Positions 27,210 through 36,563 of a stretch of DNA of 64,000 nucleotides are shown here, in pieces. The DNA comes from an uncultured Lachnospiraceae bacterium (GTDB lineage: Bacteria; Bacillota; Clostridia; Lachnospirales; Lachnospiraceae): the NCBI GenBank assembly GCA_910585545.1, contig CAJUFN010000004.1, positions 28,873-92,872 of the forward strand. Reading direction: 5' to 3'. The notes under the pieces are model-generated. The model made no database searches and had not been told where the DNA came from. It worked only from the letters and a program-made list of their open reading frames with translations. The position numbers and the translations under genes are program-made. Within the stretch, counting starts at the first letter, position 1, and the number at the start of each line of letters is the position of its first letter.

Positions 27210-28748
27210 TTATCTTTTCACAAAATATTCTTCATACCATACAAGGAAGGTATAGATTGTCCAGACTTTCCGCCAATTGTCAGAATTTCCGCCAATATAG
27301 TCCTCAAAAATCGCATTGATTTCCGCCATATCGAAGAATTTTTCTGCCATTTCGCTGTGGAACTTTGCCTGTACATCCTGATTATATCTTTCATCCGCCA
27401 TCCAGATACGAATCGGTACGATAAATCCTAGTTTCTTGCGAAATGCAATCTCTTCCGGCAGTACCTTTGCTGCTGCCGTTCGAAGAGCCACCTTATTCTG
27501 CTCCTCGTTCACTTTATATTTGGATGGCATTCTTGATGCAATATCAAAGATACGTCTGTCTGTCAACGGCATTCTCACTTCCAGTCCCGCTGCTGTACTC
27601 ATCTTATCTACATTCAGATAAATGTCTCCTTCCAGCCAAATCTGAATATCCACATTCGACATTTTGCTTAACGGGTCAAGCCCTTCCATCTCTTCATACA
27701 GACCGGATACCAGCTCAATCGGAAGCACATCCGGATCATATTTTTTAAGAATCCTTTTCTTTTCCTCCTCTTTCATGATATTGGTATTCCCCACATAAAA
27801 TGTCTTCAGGTTATCCCCATATCGTTCTGCATTGCGGTACATATTATAGCCGCCGAAAAACTCATCGGCTCCTTCCCCCGAATAACAGATTTTTGTATGT
27901 TCTGCCGTTGCCTTGCAGCCAAGAGCAAATGCGATCGCAGAGGCGTCACCAAGCGGCTGCTCCATATTATACATCACGTATGGAACAATTCCAAAATATT
28001 CTTCCGGCGTAATACGGCATCTGGAATTTTCCCGTCCAAGGATGTCTGCCGTTGCCTTTGCCAGTCCTGATTCGTCAAAACGTTCTTCGTCATACCCACA
28101 GGAATCTGTCATCGTCACATCAGACATTGCCAATACATAGGAAGAATCTACTCCTCCTGACAGGAATGATTCTGCATATTCACCTTTTTCTTTTACTTCC
28201 GGCATAATCTCTTTCAAGGTTGTATGTATCTCATCTGCCCATTCTTCCAGCGTCTTACTCTCATCCGGATGAAATTCCGGTTTCCAGTAACGCTCGATTT
28301 TCATTACCCCATCCTGCCATATAAGATAACGGCCCGGAAGCAGCTTTTTTAATCCTCTAAAGAATGTATTTTCTCCGGCAACATATGTAAGTGTAAGATA
28401 AATTTGAAGCATTTCTTCATTTAATTCTTTTACAAATCCCGGCTGTTCCATAATTTTTCGGATACTCGTACCATAAAGAAGCTTTCCGTCTTCTGTCTCA
28501 TAGTAATAAAATGGCTTTGTTCCAAATGGGTCTCTTAGGCAAAATAACGTTTGCTTTTCTTCATCCCAAAGTGCAAACGCAAACATTCCATGCATGTGGT
28601 CTGCCATCTCTGCTCCCCAGGTTTCATACGCTTTCACAAGAATCTGTTTCTCGCGTACTTCTCTGTCCAGCTCTAAATCAATTCCAAGCCTTTCACAGAG
28701 TGCTTCCCAATTACGAATATGCCCTTTGTATTCTCTAACTTTAATCAT
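27210..28748 (-). CDS. Asparagine synthetase B-like protein lacking the glutaminase nucleophile region
   Basis: A 512-residue ATP-dependent amide ligase of the AsnB family. The synthetase domain is intact: SGGVDSS pyrophosphatase loop near residue 195, YSGEGADEFFGGY, and the C-terminal AsnB helices. The N-terminal class II amidotransferase domain begins only at the region that normally follows YNGEIYN and keeps GMFAFALWDEE and DPFGTKPFYY, but the first 60-70 residues, with the catalytic Cys after Met1, are absent. A good GGAGAGG site precedes the ATG, so the short form is a real start. It would need free ammonia or a separate glutaminase, or makes a different product. It is 67 bp downstream of a YiiX-like gene on the same strand. 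Confidence 0.85.
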   Translation of the reverse strand: MIKVREYKGHIRNWEALCERLGIDLELDREVREKQILVKAYETWGAEMADHMHGMFAFALWDEEKQTLFCLRDPFGTKPFYYYETEDGKLLYGTSIRKIMEQPGFVKELNEEMLQIYLTLTYVAGENTFFRGLKKLLPGRYLIWQDGVMKIERYWKPEFHPDESKTLEEWADEIHTTLKEIMPEVKEKGEYAESFLSGGVDSSYVLAMSDVTMTDSCGYDEERFDESGLAKATADILGRENSRCRITPEEYFGIVPYVMYNMEQPLGDASAIAFALGCKATAEHTKICYSGEGADEFFGGYNMYRNAERYGDNLKTFYVGNTNIMKEEEKKRILKKYDPDVLPIELVSGLYEEMEGLDPLSKMSNVDIQIWLEGDIYLNVDKMSTAAGLEVRMPLTDRRIFDIASRMPSKYKVNEEQNKVALRTAAAKVLPEEIAFRKKLGFIVPIRIWMADERYNQDVQAKFHSEMAEKFFDMAEINAIFEDYIGGNSDNWRKVWTIYTFLVWYEEYFVKR

Positions 28749-28815
28749 ATGTATCCTCTCCTGTGCTTTTACGAATCTTTGTTATCGATTCCTGACTGTG
28801 TCTCATCACATATTA

Positions 28816-29406
28816 TTATCTTACTGCTGCAACATATTGTTCTTTGTAGGCTGCCGCCAGTCCTTCGTATACGATATTCTCTTTTAGTGTCCGGTAAAAA
28901 TCAAAAGGTTTGATATTATAAGTTTCTTCTCCCGGAAAAATCTCCACTCCCGAATTATCCAAAACCTCTGCACACCACTGAGAACAGAAATAACGGTTTC
29001 TTACATATTTTCCTCTTCCGAACAGCATCATCCAGAAAAGCCCTGCAAAATTATAGTGAAGCTCCGTGCGGCGATTCCAGTATTGTTCCATACATTGTGT
29101 AATCTTCTGATATTCTTCCTCTGTCACTTCAATTCTCATAACAGCGATATAGCTTCTGTCAGAATTCTTGGCAAACATGCCGCCTTTTATACTTTCCTTT
29201 ATTAACCCCGCTACAAATGGATTACTTATCCTCTTTCTGGCAAATGACATCATTTCTCCAAGTCCCGGACTGATTGCCAGCGAAACATGTGAATAACCAT
29301 CCCCCTCATAACGGTCCCAGAATCTTATTTTTGCCCTCCAGCGAATCAGACGCCCAATAAAGGTGTCCGTATAGCTGGCAACAAGATATATGTATCTCTT
29401 TTCCAT
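28816..29406 (-). CDS. YiiX-like permuted papain-fold (NlpC/P60 superfamily) protein
   Basis: A 196-residue protein of the circularly permuted papain-like amidase group. The conserved histidine appears in GYSHVSLAI near residue 40 and the nucleophile cysteine in YFCSQWCAEVL near 140, in the order expected for the permuted fold. There is no signal peptide. Family members act on lipid-linked or amide substrates, but a precise role is not known. It precedes the AsnB-like gene by 67 bp and may be cotranscribed with it. Confidence 0.8.
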   Translation of the reverse strand: MEKRYIYLVASYTDTFIGRLIRWRAKIRFWDRYEGDGYSHVSLAISPGLGEMMSFARKRISNPFVAGLIKESIKGGMFAKNSDRSYIAVMRIEVTEEEYQKITQCMEQYWNRRTELHYNFAGLFWMMLFGRGKYVRNRYFCSQWCAEVLDNSGVEIFPGEETYNIKPFDFYRTLKENIVYEGLAAAYKEQYVAAVR

Positions 29407-29529
29407 TTTTTCGCCTCTTTAAATATATTCTATTAAACTACACGAACTGTATTATAACACGACAAATGCATTTTACGCAAATATTCTTAAGTAAAGTATG
29501 ATATAAAAAGTAACTGTTCCTATTAAAAG

Positions 29530-29557
29530 GAGCCCTCTACCTTTTGGTAAAGAGCCC
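29530..29557 (-). terminator. Terminator after the flavodiiron protein gene
   Basis: Minus strand GGGCTCTTTACC-AAAA-GGTAGAGGGCTC forms a 12-bp stem using three G-U pairs, followed by CTTTTAATA. The wobble pairs only work on this strand, 8 bp beyond the stop codon. Confidence 0.75.
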
Positions 29558-29565
29558 GTTTTTAT

Positions 29566-31359
29566 CTATGCAATCGGTTCAAAATCTGCTACTCCATGTT
29601 TGCAAAGCGGGCAGATATAATCATCCGGCAATGTATCTCCTTCGTATATGAAACCACATACTTTACATACATAACCTTTCTTTCCCTCCGTCTGCGGTTT
29701 TGGCTTCACATTTTTCTGATAATAAGTGTAAGTCATCGTATCTTTATCACTCATCACACGTGCTTCTGTCACGCTGCAGATAAACATACCATGCGTATCT
29801 AAATCCACATATTGATCTACCTTCAAAGACATGAATGCATTAATGTATTTTCCCAGAAATACCAATCCGTTGTCAGAACGATACACTTCGCTTCCTGCAA
29901 ATTTGTCCACGGTTCTTCCGCTTTGGAAACCAAATGTCTCAAATACAGAGAATGGCGCTTCTACAGAAAGACAGTTAACATTCAATACGCCTGTCTGCTT
30001 AATAACATGGTGGGAATAATTCGCTTTGTTAATATTGACTGCCACACGATATGGATTATCTGTCAGCTGCGTTACTGTATTTACAATCAGTCCATTATCT
30101 TTTGTTCCATCATTAGAGGTAACTACATATAAGCCATAACCAATCTTAAACAACGCTGTCATATCGTTTTTGTTCGCTCTTTCGCCGGACTGTGCCACGT
30201 ATTCCTTACATAATTCGTCCGCCATAGCTTCTATCTGTTCCATATTTTCATCGCTAAGAGAGGACATAATTCTTAAGTTATTATCCATCCATGTAATATT
30301 TTTGCTCTTGGCAAACATTTCTTTCATTACTTTTGCCGCAAGCGGAGCCCAGGAACCGTTTTCAATCAATCCTACCGTACGCTTCTGATAATTACGCTCT
30401 GTCAGATGTTCTACAAACGTACGCATAAACGGGAATACGTCTGCATTATATGTGGTCGTAGCAAGTACGAGCTTTCCGTAACGGAATGCGTCTTCTACTG
30501 CTTCTGCCATATCTTCTCTTGCAAGATCACATACAACTACCTTCGGGCATCCTTTCTCTTTTAATTTATTCGCTAGTACTTCTACTGCTTTTTTCGTATT
30601 TCCATAAACAGATGTATATGCAATCATCACGCCTTCAGACTCTACTGCATAAGAAGACCAGATATTATATTTTTCAATATAATGGTCCAGGTTTTCTGTA
30701 AGGATTGGCCCATGAAGCGGACAAATTGTCTGAATCTCCAATGTTGCTGCCACTTTCAGAAGATTCTGCACCTGTGCGCCATATTTTCCTACAATACCAA
30801 TGTAATAACGGCGTGCTTCGCAATCCCAGTCTTCTTCCACGTCCAATGCGCCAAATTTTCCAAATCCATCTGCCGAAAACAATACTTTATCCGTACTGTC
30901 ATATGTGACCATAACCTCCGGCCAGTGCACCATCGGTGCAAATACAAATGTCAGGACATGTTTCCCAAGTGTCAGTGAACCACCGTTTTCTACAACTAAC
31001 TTCTTCCCTTCCAGATTCATACTGCGGAAGAAATTACTCATCATGGTAAATGTCTTTTCATTTGCTACAATTGTAGTATCCGGATATGTTTTCATAAAAT
31101 TATGGATATTCGCAGAATGATCCGGTTCCATATGCTGAATGATCAGGTAATCTGGCTTTGCACCATCAAGTGCTTTCCCGATATTGTCAAGCCATTCATG
31201 AGAAAATCTTGCATCTACGGTATCCATAATTGCAATTTTTTCATCTTTAATTACATACGAATTGTATGCCATCCCATTTGGCACGATATACTGACCTTCA
31301 AACAAATCTACTTCGTGGTCATTCACGCCTACATAAATAATGTCGTTCGTTATTTTCAT
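29566..31359 (-). CDS. Flavodiiron protein fused to flavin reductase and rubredoxin
   Basis: A 597-residue cytoplasmic oxygen or NO scavenging enzyme. Order: metallo-beta-lactamase-like diiron domain (1-250; HMEPDHS gives the HxExDH ligands, with later His and Asp in VHWPEVMV and LFSADGFG); flavodoxin domain (255-395, SVYGNTKKA); flavin reductase-like domain (410-545); C-terminal rubredoxin (548-597, with CKVCGFIY and CPLCKHG). This fusion carries its own electron relay from NAD(P)H through flavin and rubredoxin to the diiron site. Such proteins protect strict anaerobes from oxygen. It is monocistronic, between a palindromic element upstream and a terminator. Confidence 0.95.
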   Translation of the reverse strand: MKITNDIIYVGVNDHEVDLFEGQYIVPNGMAYNSYVIKDEKIAIMDTVDARFSHEWLDNIGKALDGAKPDYLIIQHMEPDHSANIHNFMKTYPDTTIVANEKTFTMMSNFFRSMNLEGKKLVVENGGSLTLGKHVLTFVFAPMVHWPEVMVTYDSTDKVLFSADGFGKFGALDVEEDWDCEARRYYIGIVGKYGAQVQNLLKVAATLEIQTICPLHGPILTENLDHYIEKYNIWSSYAVESEGVMIAYTSVYGNTKKAVEVLANKLKEKGCPKVVVCDLAREDMAEAVEDAFRYGKLVLATTTYNADVFPFMRTFVEHLTERNYQKRTVGLIENGSWAPLAAKVMKEMFAKSKNITWMDNNLRIMSSLSDENMEQIEAMADELCKEYVAQSGERANKNDMTALFKIGYGLYVVTSNDGTKDNGLIVNTVTQLTDNPYRVAVNINKANYSHHVIKQTGVLNVNCLSVEAPFSVFETFGFQSGRTVDKFAGSEVYRSDNGLVFLGKYINAFMSLKVDQYVDLDTHGMFICSVTEARVMSDKDTMTYTYYQKNVKPKPQTEGKKGYVCKVCGFIYEGDTLPDDYICPLCKHGVADFEPIA

Positions 31360-31417
31360 GTTATATACCTCTTCTTAGATATGATGTTTTTGTTATTTTC
31401 TTCCTCTGACGCTACAG

Positions 31418-31601
31418 TATAATGTAACAGTTCAGCCATAACGGCTCGGATTAGCTGCTTTGCAGCTTATTCCGCCACATACGTGGCTAAATCCTCGCTT
31501 ATGGCAGAGCGCCATATACAAAGTTACAAAAACCTTCGTTTTCAAACGAGTTTGAACTTAGATTTTTATAACTTTGTGCATGGCTAAACTGTTACACTAT
31601 A
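31418..31601. repeat. 184-bp palindromic element with terminal inverted repeats (possible MITE or structured RNA)
   Basis: Ends match as 22-bp inverted repeats with two mismatches (TATAATGTAACAGTTCAGCC at 31418; complement of GGCTAAACTGTTACACTATA at the right end). Inside, further hairpins occur: ACAAAGTTA...TAACTTTGT (about 31518-31576), GCTGCTTTGCAGC and CCACATACGTGG. It fills most of the 339-bp gap between divergent genes. No coding frame is evident. Confidence 0.6.
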
Positions 31602-31698
31602 ATTATAGTCATTTCGCAAAAAGAAATCAATTACTTGTTTTATAAATTAAATACAAGTATAATAAAATAACATATTTAAATAAGATTGGAGAAAAAAC

Positions 31699-32514
31699 AT
31701 GATACTTCATAATATATTGATAAAAACAGGAGAATTTTCTGCTTCCTTACAGATTACACTTTGGCAGGATTCTCCCGAATTCATGATACAGAAAAGGCCA
31801 TTGATTCTAATCTGTCCCGGAGGCGGATATCAAAAAGTATCCGACCGCGAAGCCGACCCGGTTGCCGCTAAGTTCTATGCAATGGGATATCATACTGCAA
31901 TCCTGCGCTACAGTGTTGCACCAGCGCCGTATCCAACAGCGCTTTTGCAGCTTGCAGGCGCCATGAAATTAATCCGCGACCGTGCCAACCAATGGCTGAT
32001 TGATACAGATAAAGTTATTGTAGCGGGATTTTCTGCCGGCGGACATCTGGCTTGTTCTCTTGGAGTATTTTGGAGAGAAGAATTCCTCGAAAGATATTAT
32101 AAATGTGACAGTGAGATTTTCCGTCCAAACGGACTGATCCTCGGCTATCCCGTGATCACTTCCGGCGAATATGCACACGAGGAATCATTTGTCAATCTGC
32201 TCGGCGACCAAGAAGACTTAATCGACAAAGTATCCTTGGAACATCTGGTAAACGAAGATATGCCTCCTACTTTTCTGTGGCATACAGACTCCGACCCTTC
32301 TGTTCCTGTAGAAAACTCGTTACTGCTTTACATGGCGCTTCACCAATACAACATCCCTGCGGAATTTCATGTTTTCCAAAACGGCGGACATGGACTTTCT
32401 CTTGCGACACCGCTTTCCCAAGGAAGTGATGGACGTGGTATCCAAAGAGAATGCGAGCCTTGGATTGATTTAGCCCATACGTGGATCGAAAGCAATTTCG
32501 GTATCTTTGCTTAA
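31699..32514 (+). CDS. Alpha/beta-hydrolase, BD-FAE-like carbohydrate esterase
   Basis: A 271-residue cytoplasmic esterase of the hormone-sensitive-lipase/BD-FAE type. It shows the oxyanion region CPGGGYQKVSDREADP, the nucleophile elbow GFSAGGH, the acid in HTDSDPSVP and the catalytic His in NGGHGLS. Such enzymes remove acetyl or feruloyl groups from sugars. A GGAG ribosome site precedes the ATG. The gene stands alone, divergent from the flavodiiron gene, and ends at a strong terminator. Confidence 0.88.
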   Translation: MILHNILIKTGEFSASLQITLWQDSPEFMIQKRPLILICPGGGYQKVSDREADPVAAKFYAMGYHTAILRYSVAPAPYPTALLQLAGAMKLIRDRANQWLIDTDKVIVAGFSAGGHLACSLGVFWREEFLERYYKCDSEIFRPNGLILGYPVITSGEYAHEESFVNLLGDQEDLIDKVSLEHLVNEDMPPTFLWHTDSDPSVPVENSLLLYMALHQYNIPAEFHVFQNGGHGLSLATPLSQGSDGRGIQRECEPWIDLAHTWIESNFGIFA

Positions 32515-32550
32515 ATCTTCTCACCGACAAAGATATCTGCTAGTACCAGA

Positions 32551-32590
32551 CAGGGGAGCAGGCGGCCTGCATTTGCCGCTTGCTCCCCTG
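32551..32590. terminator. Bidirectional terminator between esterase and Nudix genes
   Basis: A 15-bp stem, CAGGGGAGCAGGCGG and CCGCTTGCTCCCCTG with one mismatch, followed on the plus strand by TTTT. It lies between convergent genes. Confidence 0.85.
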
Positions 32591-32634
32591 TTTTCATACT
32601 TATAGATATAATAACAGCTATATCCATCTTCCAC

Positions 32635-33069
32635 CTAGAATCTTCTTTCCCTGTTCCAATACTCTGCGATTGCCCAATTCTGTATTTCCAAATACATTTT
32701 TCCGTACAACTCCTCGAATTTCATCCATACTAACTTATGATTATGTTCGATCGGCCTTTGTACCATTTCCAAAAGTTCTCCTGCATAATAAGTCTGTATT
32801 GGATGATAATAACCCATTTTGGGATTCTCGATATAAGCTTCTGCAGAACCGATTTTATACTCTACGGAAACCTTATATCCAATCTCTTCCATACATTCGC
32901 GTCTGATACAGTCTTGATCAGTCTCTCCCTTCTTCATGCCGCCGCCTAATAAAAAATAGCCTTTCGGAATCTTTACGACTCCGATGTAATCATCCTTCTT
33001 CGGAATTAGATATGCACCTTTTCTATTCCTGTATTTCACTTCCTTAGGTGTTCCTACTATCTTATGCAT
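32635..33069 (-). CDS. Nudix hydrolase
   Basis: A 144-residue hydrolase of nucleoside diphosphate derivatives. The complete Nudix box Gx5Ex7REUxEExGU is seen as GMKKGE-TDQDCIR-RECMEEIGY with an extra Gly before. The start at 33069 follows an AAGGAG site; a longer frame to 33126 has none. Substrate (oxidised nucleotide, sugar nucleotide or other) is not predictable. It lies 110 bp downstream of the ogt-like gene on the same strand. Confidence 0.88.
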   Translation of the reverse strand: MHKIVGTPKEVKYRNRKGAYLIPKKDDYIGVVKIPKGYFLLGGGMKKGETDQDCIRRECMEEIGYKVSVEYKIGSAEAYIENPKMGYYHPIQTYYAGELLEMVQRPIEHNHKLVWMKFEELYGKMYLEIQNWAIAEYWNRERRF

Positions 33070-33179
33070 ACCCACATCTCCTTTATCCTTTGCTGCCGTT
33101 TTTCCTGTCATCTGTTGCCCACGCACTCTGGCTGGTGCATTTTATATTTATCATACGAAAAATATCAGTAATATTCAAC

Positions 33180-33710
33180 TCAATATTTACATTTTTCCAT
33201 CTTACGCTGCTGCTTTTCCAATCCCCCTTCTAATTCAAGCAATTGCATTTTCTTTTCAATTCCCCCTGCATATCCCGTAAGACTTCCATTCGTTCCCACA
33301 ACACGATGGCAGGGTACAATAATAGAAATCGGATTATGTCCGACCGCGCCTCCTACAGCCTGTGCCGACATGCGCACCAGCCCTCTTTGTTCTGCGATTT
33401 TCTTTGCAATTTCTCCATAAGTCATCGTCTTGCCATAAGGAATCGAAAGTAAAATCTCCCAGACTTCTTTTCTAAAAGTTGTTGACTCTAGCGATAACTG
33501 CGGCGTAAAATCCGGCTCGGCTCCGCCAAAATAAATATCCAGCCAATGTATTGTCTCTTCAAATATTTTTAATGGTTTCTCTTTACAGTCTTTTGGCATT
33601 GTTGAAGCAAAATATTTCTGCCCATCCAACCACAGACCCGTAAGTGCTGTTCCATCGCTTGCCATCGTAATACCGCCCAAAGGCGAATCATAATGATATC
33701 TATATGTCAT
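33180..33710 (-). CDS. ogt: Methylated-DNA-protein-cysteine methyltransferase
   Basis: A 176-residue suicidal DNA repair protein that takes O6-alkyl groups from guanine. The active-site motif IIVPCHRVVG with its acceptor Cys is intact, preceded by the helix-turn-helix region PYGKTMTYGEIAKKI and followed by GYAGGIEKK. The ATG at 33710 was chosen for the GGGAGGTG site at 33715-33722; a longer frame to 33749 lacks one. The length matches Ogt, with no Ada N-terminal domain. Confidence 0.95.
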   Translation of the reverse strand: MTYRYHYDSPLGGITMASDGTALTGLWLDGQKYFASTMPKDCKEKPLKIFEETIHWLDIYFGGAEPDFTPQLSLESTTFRKEVWEILLSIPYGKTMTYGEIAKKIAEQRGLVRMSAQAVGGAVGHNPISIIVPCHRVVGTNGSLTGYAGGIEKKMQLLELEGGLEKQQRKMEKCKY

Positions 33711-33817
33711 ATCGACACCTCCCTGCCTATAATAATACCACATTGCCAAAAGATATTGACAATTTCTTTTTCCGGGAGTACTCTATTTTAAAATATTTTA
33801 CCGAAGGAGAACCCCTT

Positions 33818-34570
33818 ATGAACGTTTATTTTGTTATGCTTTATTTTTTTGTATATAGTTTTTTCGGATGGTGTACGGAGGTTGCATTTGCCGCTTTTAA
33901 AGAACACCGTTTCGTCAATCGAGGTTTCCTAAATGGACCTCTTTGCCCAATTTACGGATTCGGAGTTTCCATTGTCATCCTGTTTTTAACCCCATATAAG
34001 AATAACCTGCCTCTCCTTTTTGTGACTTCAATCCTTCTCGTCACACTGTTGGAAGGACTGACTGGCTGGTGTATGGAGAAAATTTTTCATCATAAGTGGT
34101 GGGATTACTCGCAAATACCTTTCAATATCGGCGGTTACGTATGTCTTTTGTTTTCGCTGATTTGGGGCGCATTCTGCGTTGTGATCCTTAAACTATTCCA
34201 TCCTCTGATACAAAAGCCACTGGAATTTCTGCCATTTCCCATTGGCGTCATGCTCATCGCAATACTAAGCGGATTATTGATTACCGACACTTGTGTGACT
34301 GCATCTGAGATTTTCAAACTCAACCAAAATCTCGAAAAGCTGGAAAAAATCGCCGCAGATTTACATGGATTTTCCGACCGGATTGGAATAGATATTTACA
34401 AACGAACCATGCATACTATGGATACTGTAGAAGAACTGAATCAGCGCTATCATGAACTGGAACATAAAATCATAAAAACCTCCGCGCGGCTGTTTCTCGC
34501 ATTTCCACATATGGAATCACGAAAACACAAAAAATTGTTTGCGGAACTCCGAAGGAGAATATCAAAATAA
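33818..34570 (+). CDS. Putative ABC-transporter type IV / DUF1113 integral membrane protein
   Basis: A 250-residue membrane protein with five to six hydrophobic segments in the first 175 residues and a charged helical tail. The motifs YSFFGWCTEV, NRGFLNGPLCPIYGFG and WWDYSQIPFNIGGYVCL are characteristic of the PF06541 family, whose function is unknown. The ATG at 33818 follows AAGGAGA at good distance; an upstream in-frame ATG at 33704 would overlap the ogt gene. It ends at a strong terminator. Confidence 0.85.
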   Translation: MNVYFVMLYFFVYSFFGWCTEVAFAAFKEHRFVNRGFLNGPLCPIYGFGVSIVILFLTPYKNNLPLLFVTSILLVTLLEGLTGWCMEKIFHHKWWDYSQIPFNIGGYVCLLFSLIWGAFCVVILKLFHPLIQKPLEFLPFPIGVMLIAILSGLLITDTCVTASEIFKLNQNLEKLEKIAADLHGFSDRIGIDIYKRTMHTMDTVEELNQRYHELEHKIIKTSARLFLAFPHMESRKHKKLFAELRRRISK

Positions 34571-34578
34571 AGCAGAAG

Positions 34579-34620
34579 AAAGCATCCATTCTGAGGTGAC
34601 CTCAAAAAAGTGGATGCTTT
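34579..34620 (+). terminator. Rho-independent terminator
   Basis: AAAGCATCCA (34579-34588) pairs with TGGATGCTTT (34611-34620), with an inner GAGGT/ACCTC helix and a T run after it. It ends the DUF1113 gene and faces the phosphodiesterase gene. Confidence 0.85.
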
Positions 34621-34637
34621 TTTGTCGCTATTTTCAT

Positions 34638-36563
34638 TTACATTCCATTTTGATTCATATTAAGGACAGGCTTCGTTTCCTGCGCCGGCAGCACTCGATA
34701 AAAGTAATACCCCTGCATATAGTCACAGGAAATCCGTCGAAGCAATTCCACCTGTTCGATAGTCTCTACACCTTCACACAATACCTCAAACTCCAAGCTA
34801 TGAAACAGGTCGATCATACTCTTTAGCAAGGTGATGCCCTTGGAGTCTATCGCTGCATTCAAAATAGAGTGGTCAATCTTGACAATATCGATGGGATAAT
34901 CCCGCAGATTGGAAAAGGAGGTATAGCTGCTTCCTATATCATCCAATGCAATACGAAATCCCATACTTTTGCTTCGAGACACATTCTCAAAGACCATCTT
35001 TTCGTCATGCTTCATGATGTTCTCTGTGATTTCGATTACCAACTGGGAATGGTCAAAAACATACTGTGTGGCAATCTGCTCCAGACGAGATACAAAATCT
35101 TCTTGGTCAAGAGTGATTCTGGCGAAGTTACAGCACAGAATGAGCCGCCGCCCCTGCTTTTCCCAGTATTCAAGCTGCTTGCAAGCTTCTTCGAAGATAT
35201 AGAAATCCAACTCTGTGACGGTTTTCTCTGTTTCCAGAAGTTCGATATAGCTGCCTGGATGCAAAAGACCTCTCTGTGGATGTTCCCAACGAGAAAGTGC
35301 CTCAGCACCAAAGATGCTGCCGTCTGTCCGGACAATAAATTGCATATACATCTTAAACTGATGGTTCTTTATGGCCTCCATGGTCTGCTTTCTCAGATGA
35401 AGCTTCTCTCTTTCCCGTTTCAGCTGTTCCGCGTGGGAAAATTCACAGGAAACGCCGGTCCTGGCCGCCAACTCATAGCCCAGCTTAGCGTTGAACAATG
35501 CGGTATTGCAGTTGCGGTCTGTCGGGCGGAGCATATAAATGCCTGCTGTAAATGTCGGACGATAGTCCTTTCCGTATTTTTCTGTATACCGATTCAGACG
35601 AGAAAGCAACGCCTCAACCCATTCTCTCGCCTCCGCTTCACCGCTGGTCGGACGCAGCACGGCGAAACCGCCGCCGCTGACCCTGGCAAAGACCTCGTTA
35701 TCCCGAGTGCTAAGAGAAAGTTCATTTGCTGCGAAACGAAGCTGTTCTTCCGCTTCCGGTATGCCATAATATCTGTTAGCCTCGGTAAGATCAAAACCGA
35801 TATAGGCAGTACAGTAAAGCTCTCTGTATTGATCCGAGATATCCGTTTCAAAACGCCGTACGAAATAGGCTTTGTTTCCAATACCGGTTGCCTCATCGAT
35901 CCAGACGCTTCGATCATCCTTCTTCTTAAACTTACGAAATTTCACAAACAAAATCAGAACCATTATGAACATGAGCACAATCACTCCCAGAAGTACCGGA
36001 AGCAGCCAAGCTGGATAAGATTTTTGCGGATGTTCTGCCATGAAACGAAAAACTATACTCGAAATCTCCTGCTCAGATATCTCTTTCAGAGCGTTTTCCA
36101 TCGTACTTATCAGGGTTTCATCGGCAATAGCCGTATAAGCGAAACTTACCTGAATATCACCGTTCTCTCCAGGAACTGTAAAAATGACATCTCCAGGAGT
36201 CACGCTAGTCAGCTTCAGCAGCAAATCTTCTGTTATAACGCCGGATACCAGCTCAGCCTGACCGTTTTTGGCAAGATTAAGACGCCGGTCTTTCTTCCCA
36301 GCACAAATGTATGTGAAATTCAGTCCTGTTTTTTCACTGATTCTATTCAGCATCTCTGGTAAAATTCCCTCATAAGAACTCGTGCTCGGATTATAATACT
36401 CCGCGGGATAGCAATCGGGGTTCCCCACTACATACACAGTATCCATCCCACCAGCCGTTTCCGTTGTGGAATTCACCGCAGCCATTACAGAATCTGCGAA
36501 TAGGAGGGTACACACAATTCCCAAAAACAATACGTCTAAACGGAAAATCCATTGTCTCTTCAT
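34638..36563 (-). CDS. Membrane cyclic-di-GMP phosphodiesterase: substrate-binding-like sensor, degenerate GGDEF, EAL
   Basis: A 641-residue signalling protein. A signal peptide (1-29) leads to a periplasmic-binding-protein-like sensor (about 40-155), a membrane helix (about 165-190), a GGDEF-family domain (205-365) and an EAL domain (385-635). The diguanylate cyclase motif reads SGGGF instead of GGDEF, so cyclase activity should be lost. EAL residues look complete: GAEALSRW, CCNFA, EITEN, LDDIG, KID, EGVE and QGYYF, so c-di-GMP hydrolysis is expected. It is last in an exopolysaccharide gene run, whose GT2 enzyme it may control. Its start overlaps the remaining GT2 reading frame by 173 bp. 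Confidence 0.88.
   Translation of the reverse strand: MKRQWIFRLDVLFLGIVCTLLFADSVMAAVNSTTETAGGMDTVYVVGNPDCYPAEYYNPSTSSYEGILPEMLNRISEKTGLNFTYICAGKKDRRLNLAKNGQAELVSGVITEDLLLKLTSVTPGDVIFTVPGENGDIQVSFAYTAIADETLISTMENALKEISEQEISSIVFRFMAEHPQKSYPAWLLPVLLGVIVLMFIMVLILFVKFRKFKKKDDRSVWIDEATGIGNKAYFVRRFETDISDQYRELYCTAYIGFDLTEANRYYGIPEAEEQLRFAANELSLSTRDNEVFARVSGGGFAVLRPTSGEAEAREWVEALLSRLNRYTEKYGKDYRPTFTAGIYMLRPTDRNCNTALFNAKLGYELAARTGVSCEFSHAEQLKREREKLHLRKQTMEAIKNHQFKMYMQFIVRTDGSIFGAEALSRWEHPQRGLLHPGSYIELLETEKTVTELDFYIFEEACKQLEYWEKQGRRLILCCNFARITLDQEDFVSRLEQIATQYVFDHSQLVIEITENIMKHDEKMVFENVSRSKSMGFRIALDDIGSSYTSFSNLRDYPIDIVKIDHSILNAAIDSKGITLLKSMIDLFHSLEFEVLCEGVETIEQVELLRRISCDYMQGYYFYRVLPAQETKPVLNMNQNGM

Noticed and set aside
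34869..36362. 497-codon open frame on the plus strand
   Set aside because: It lies entirely antisense to the GGDEF/EAL gene, whose domains are clear; no ribosome site or recognisable domain.
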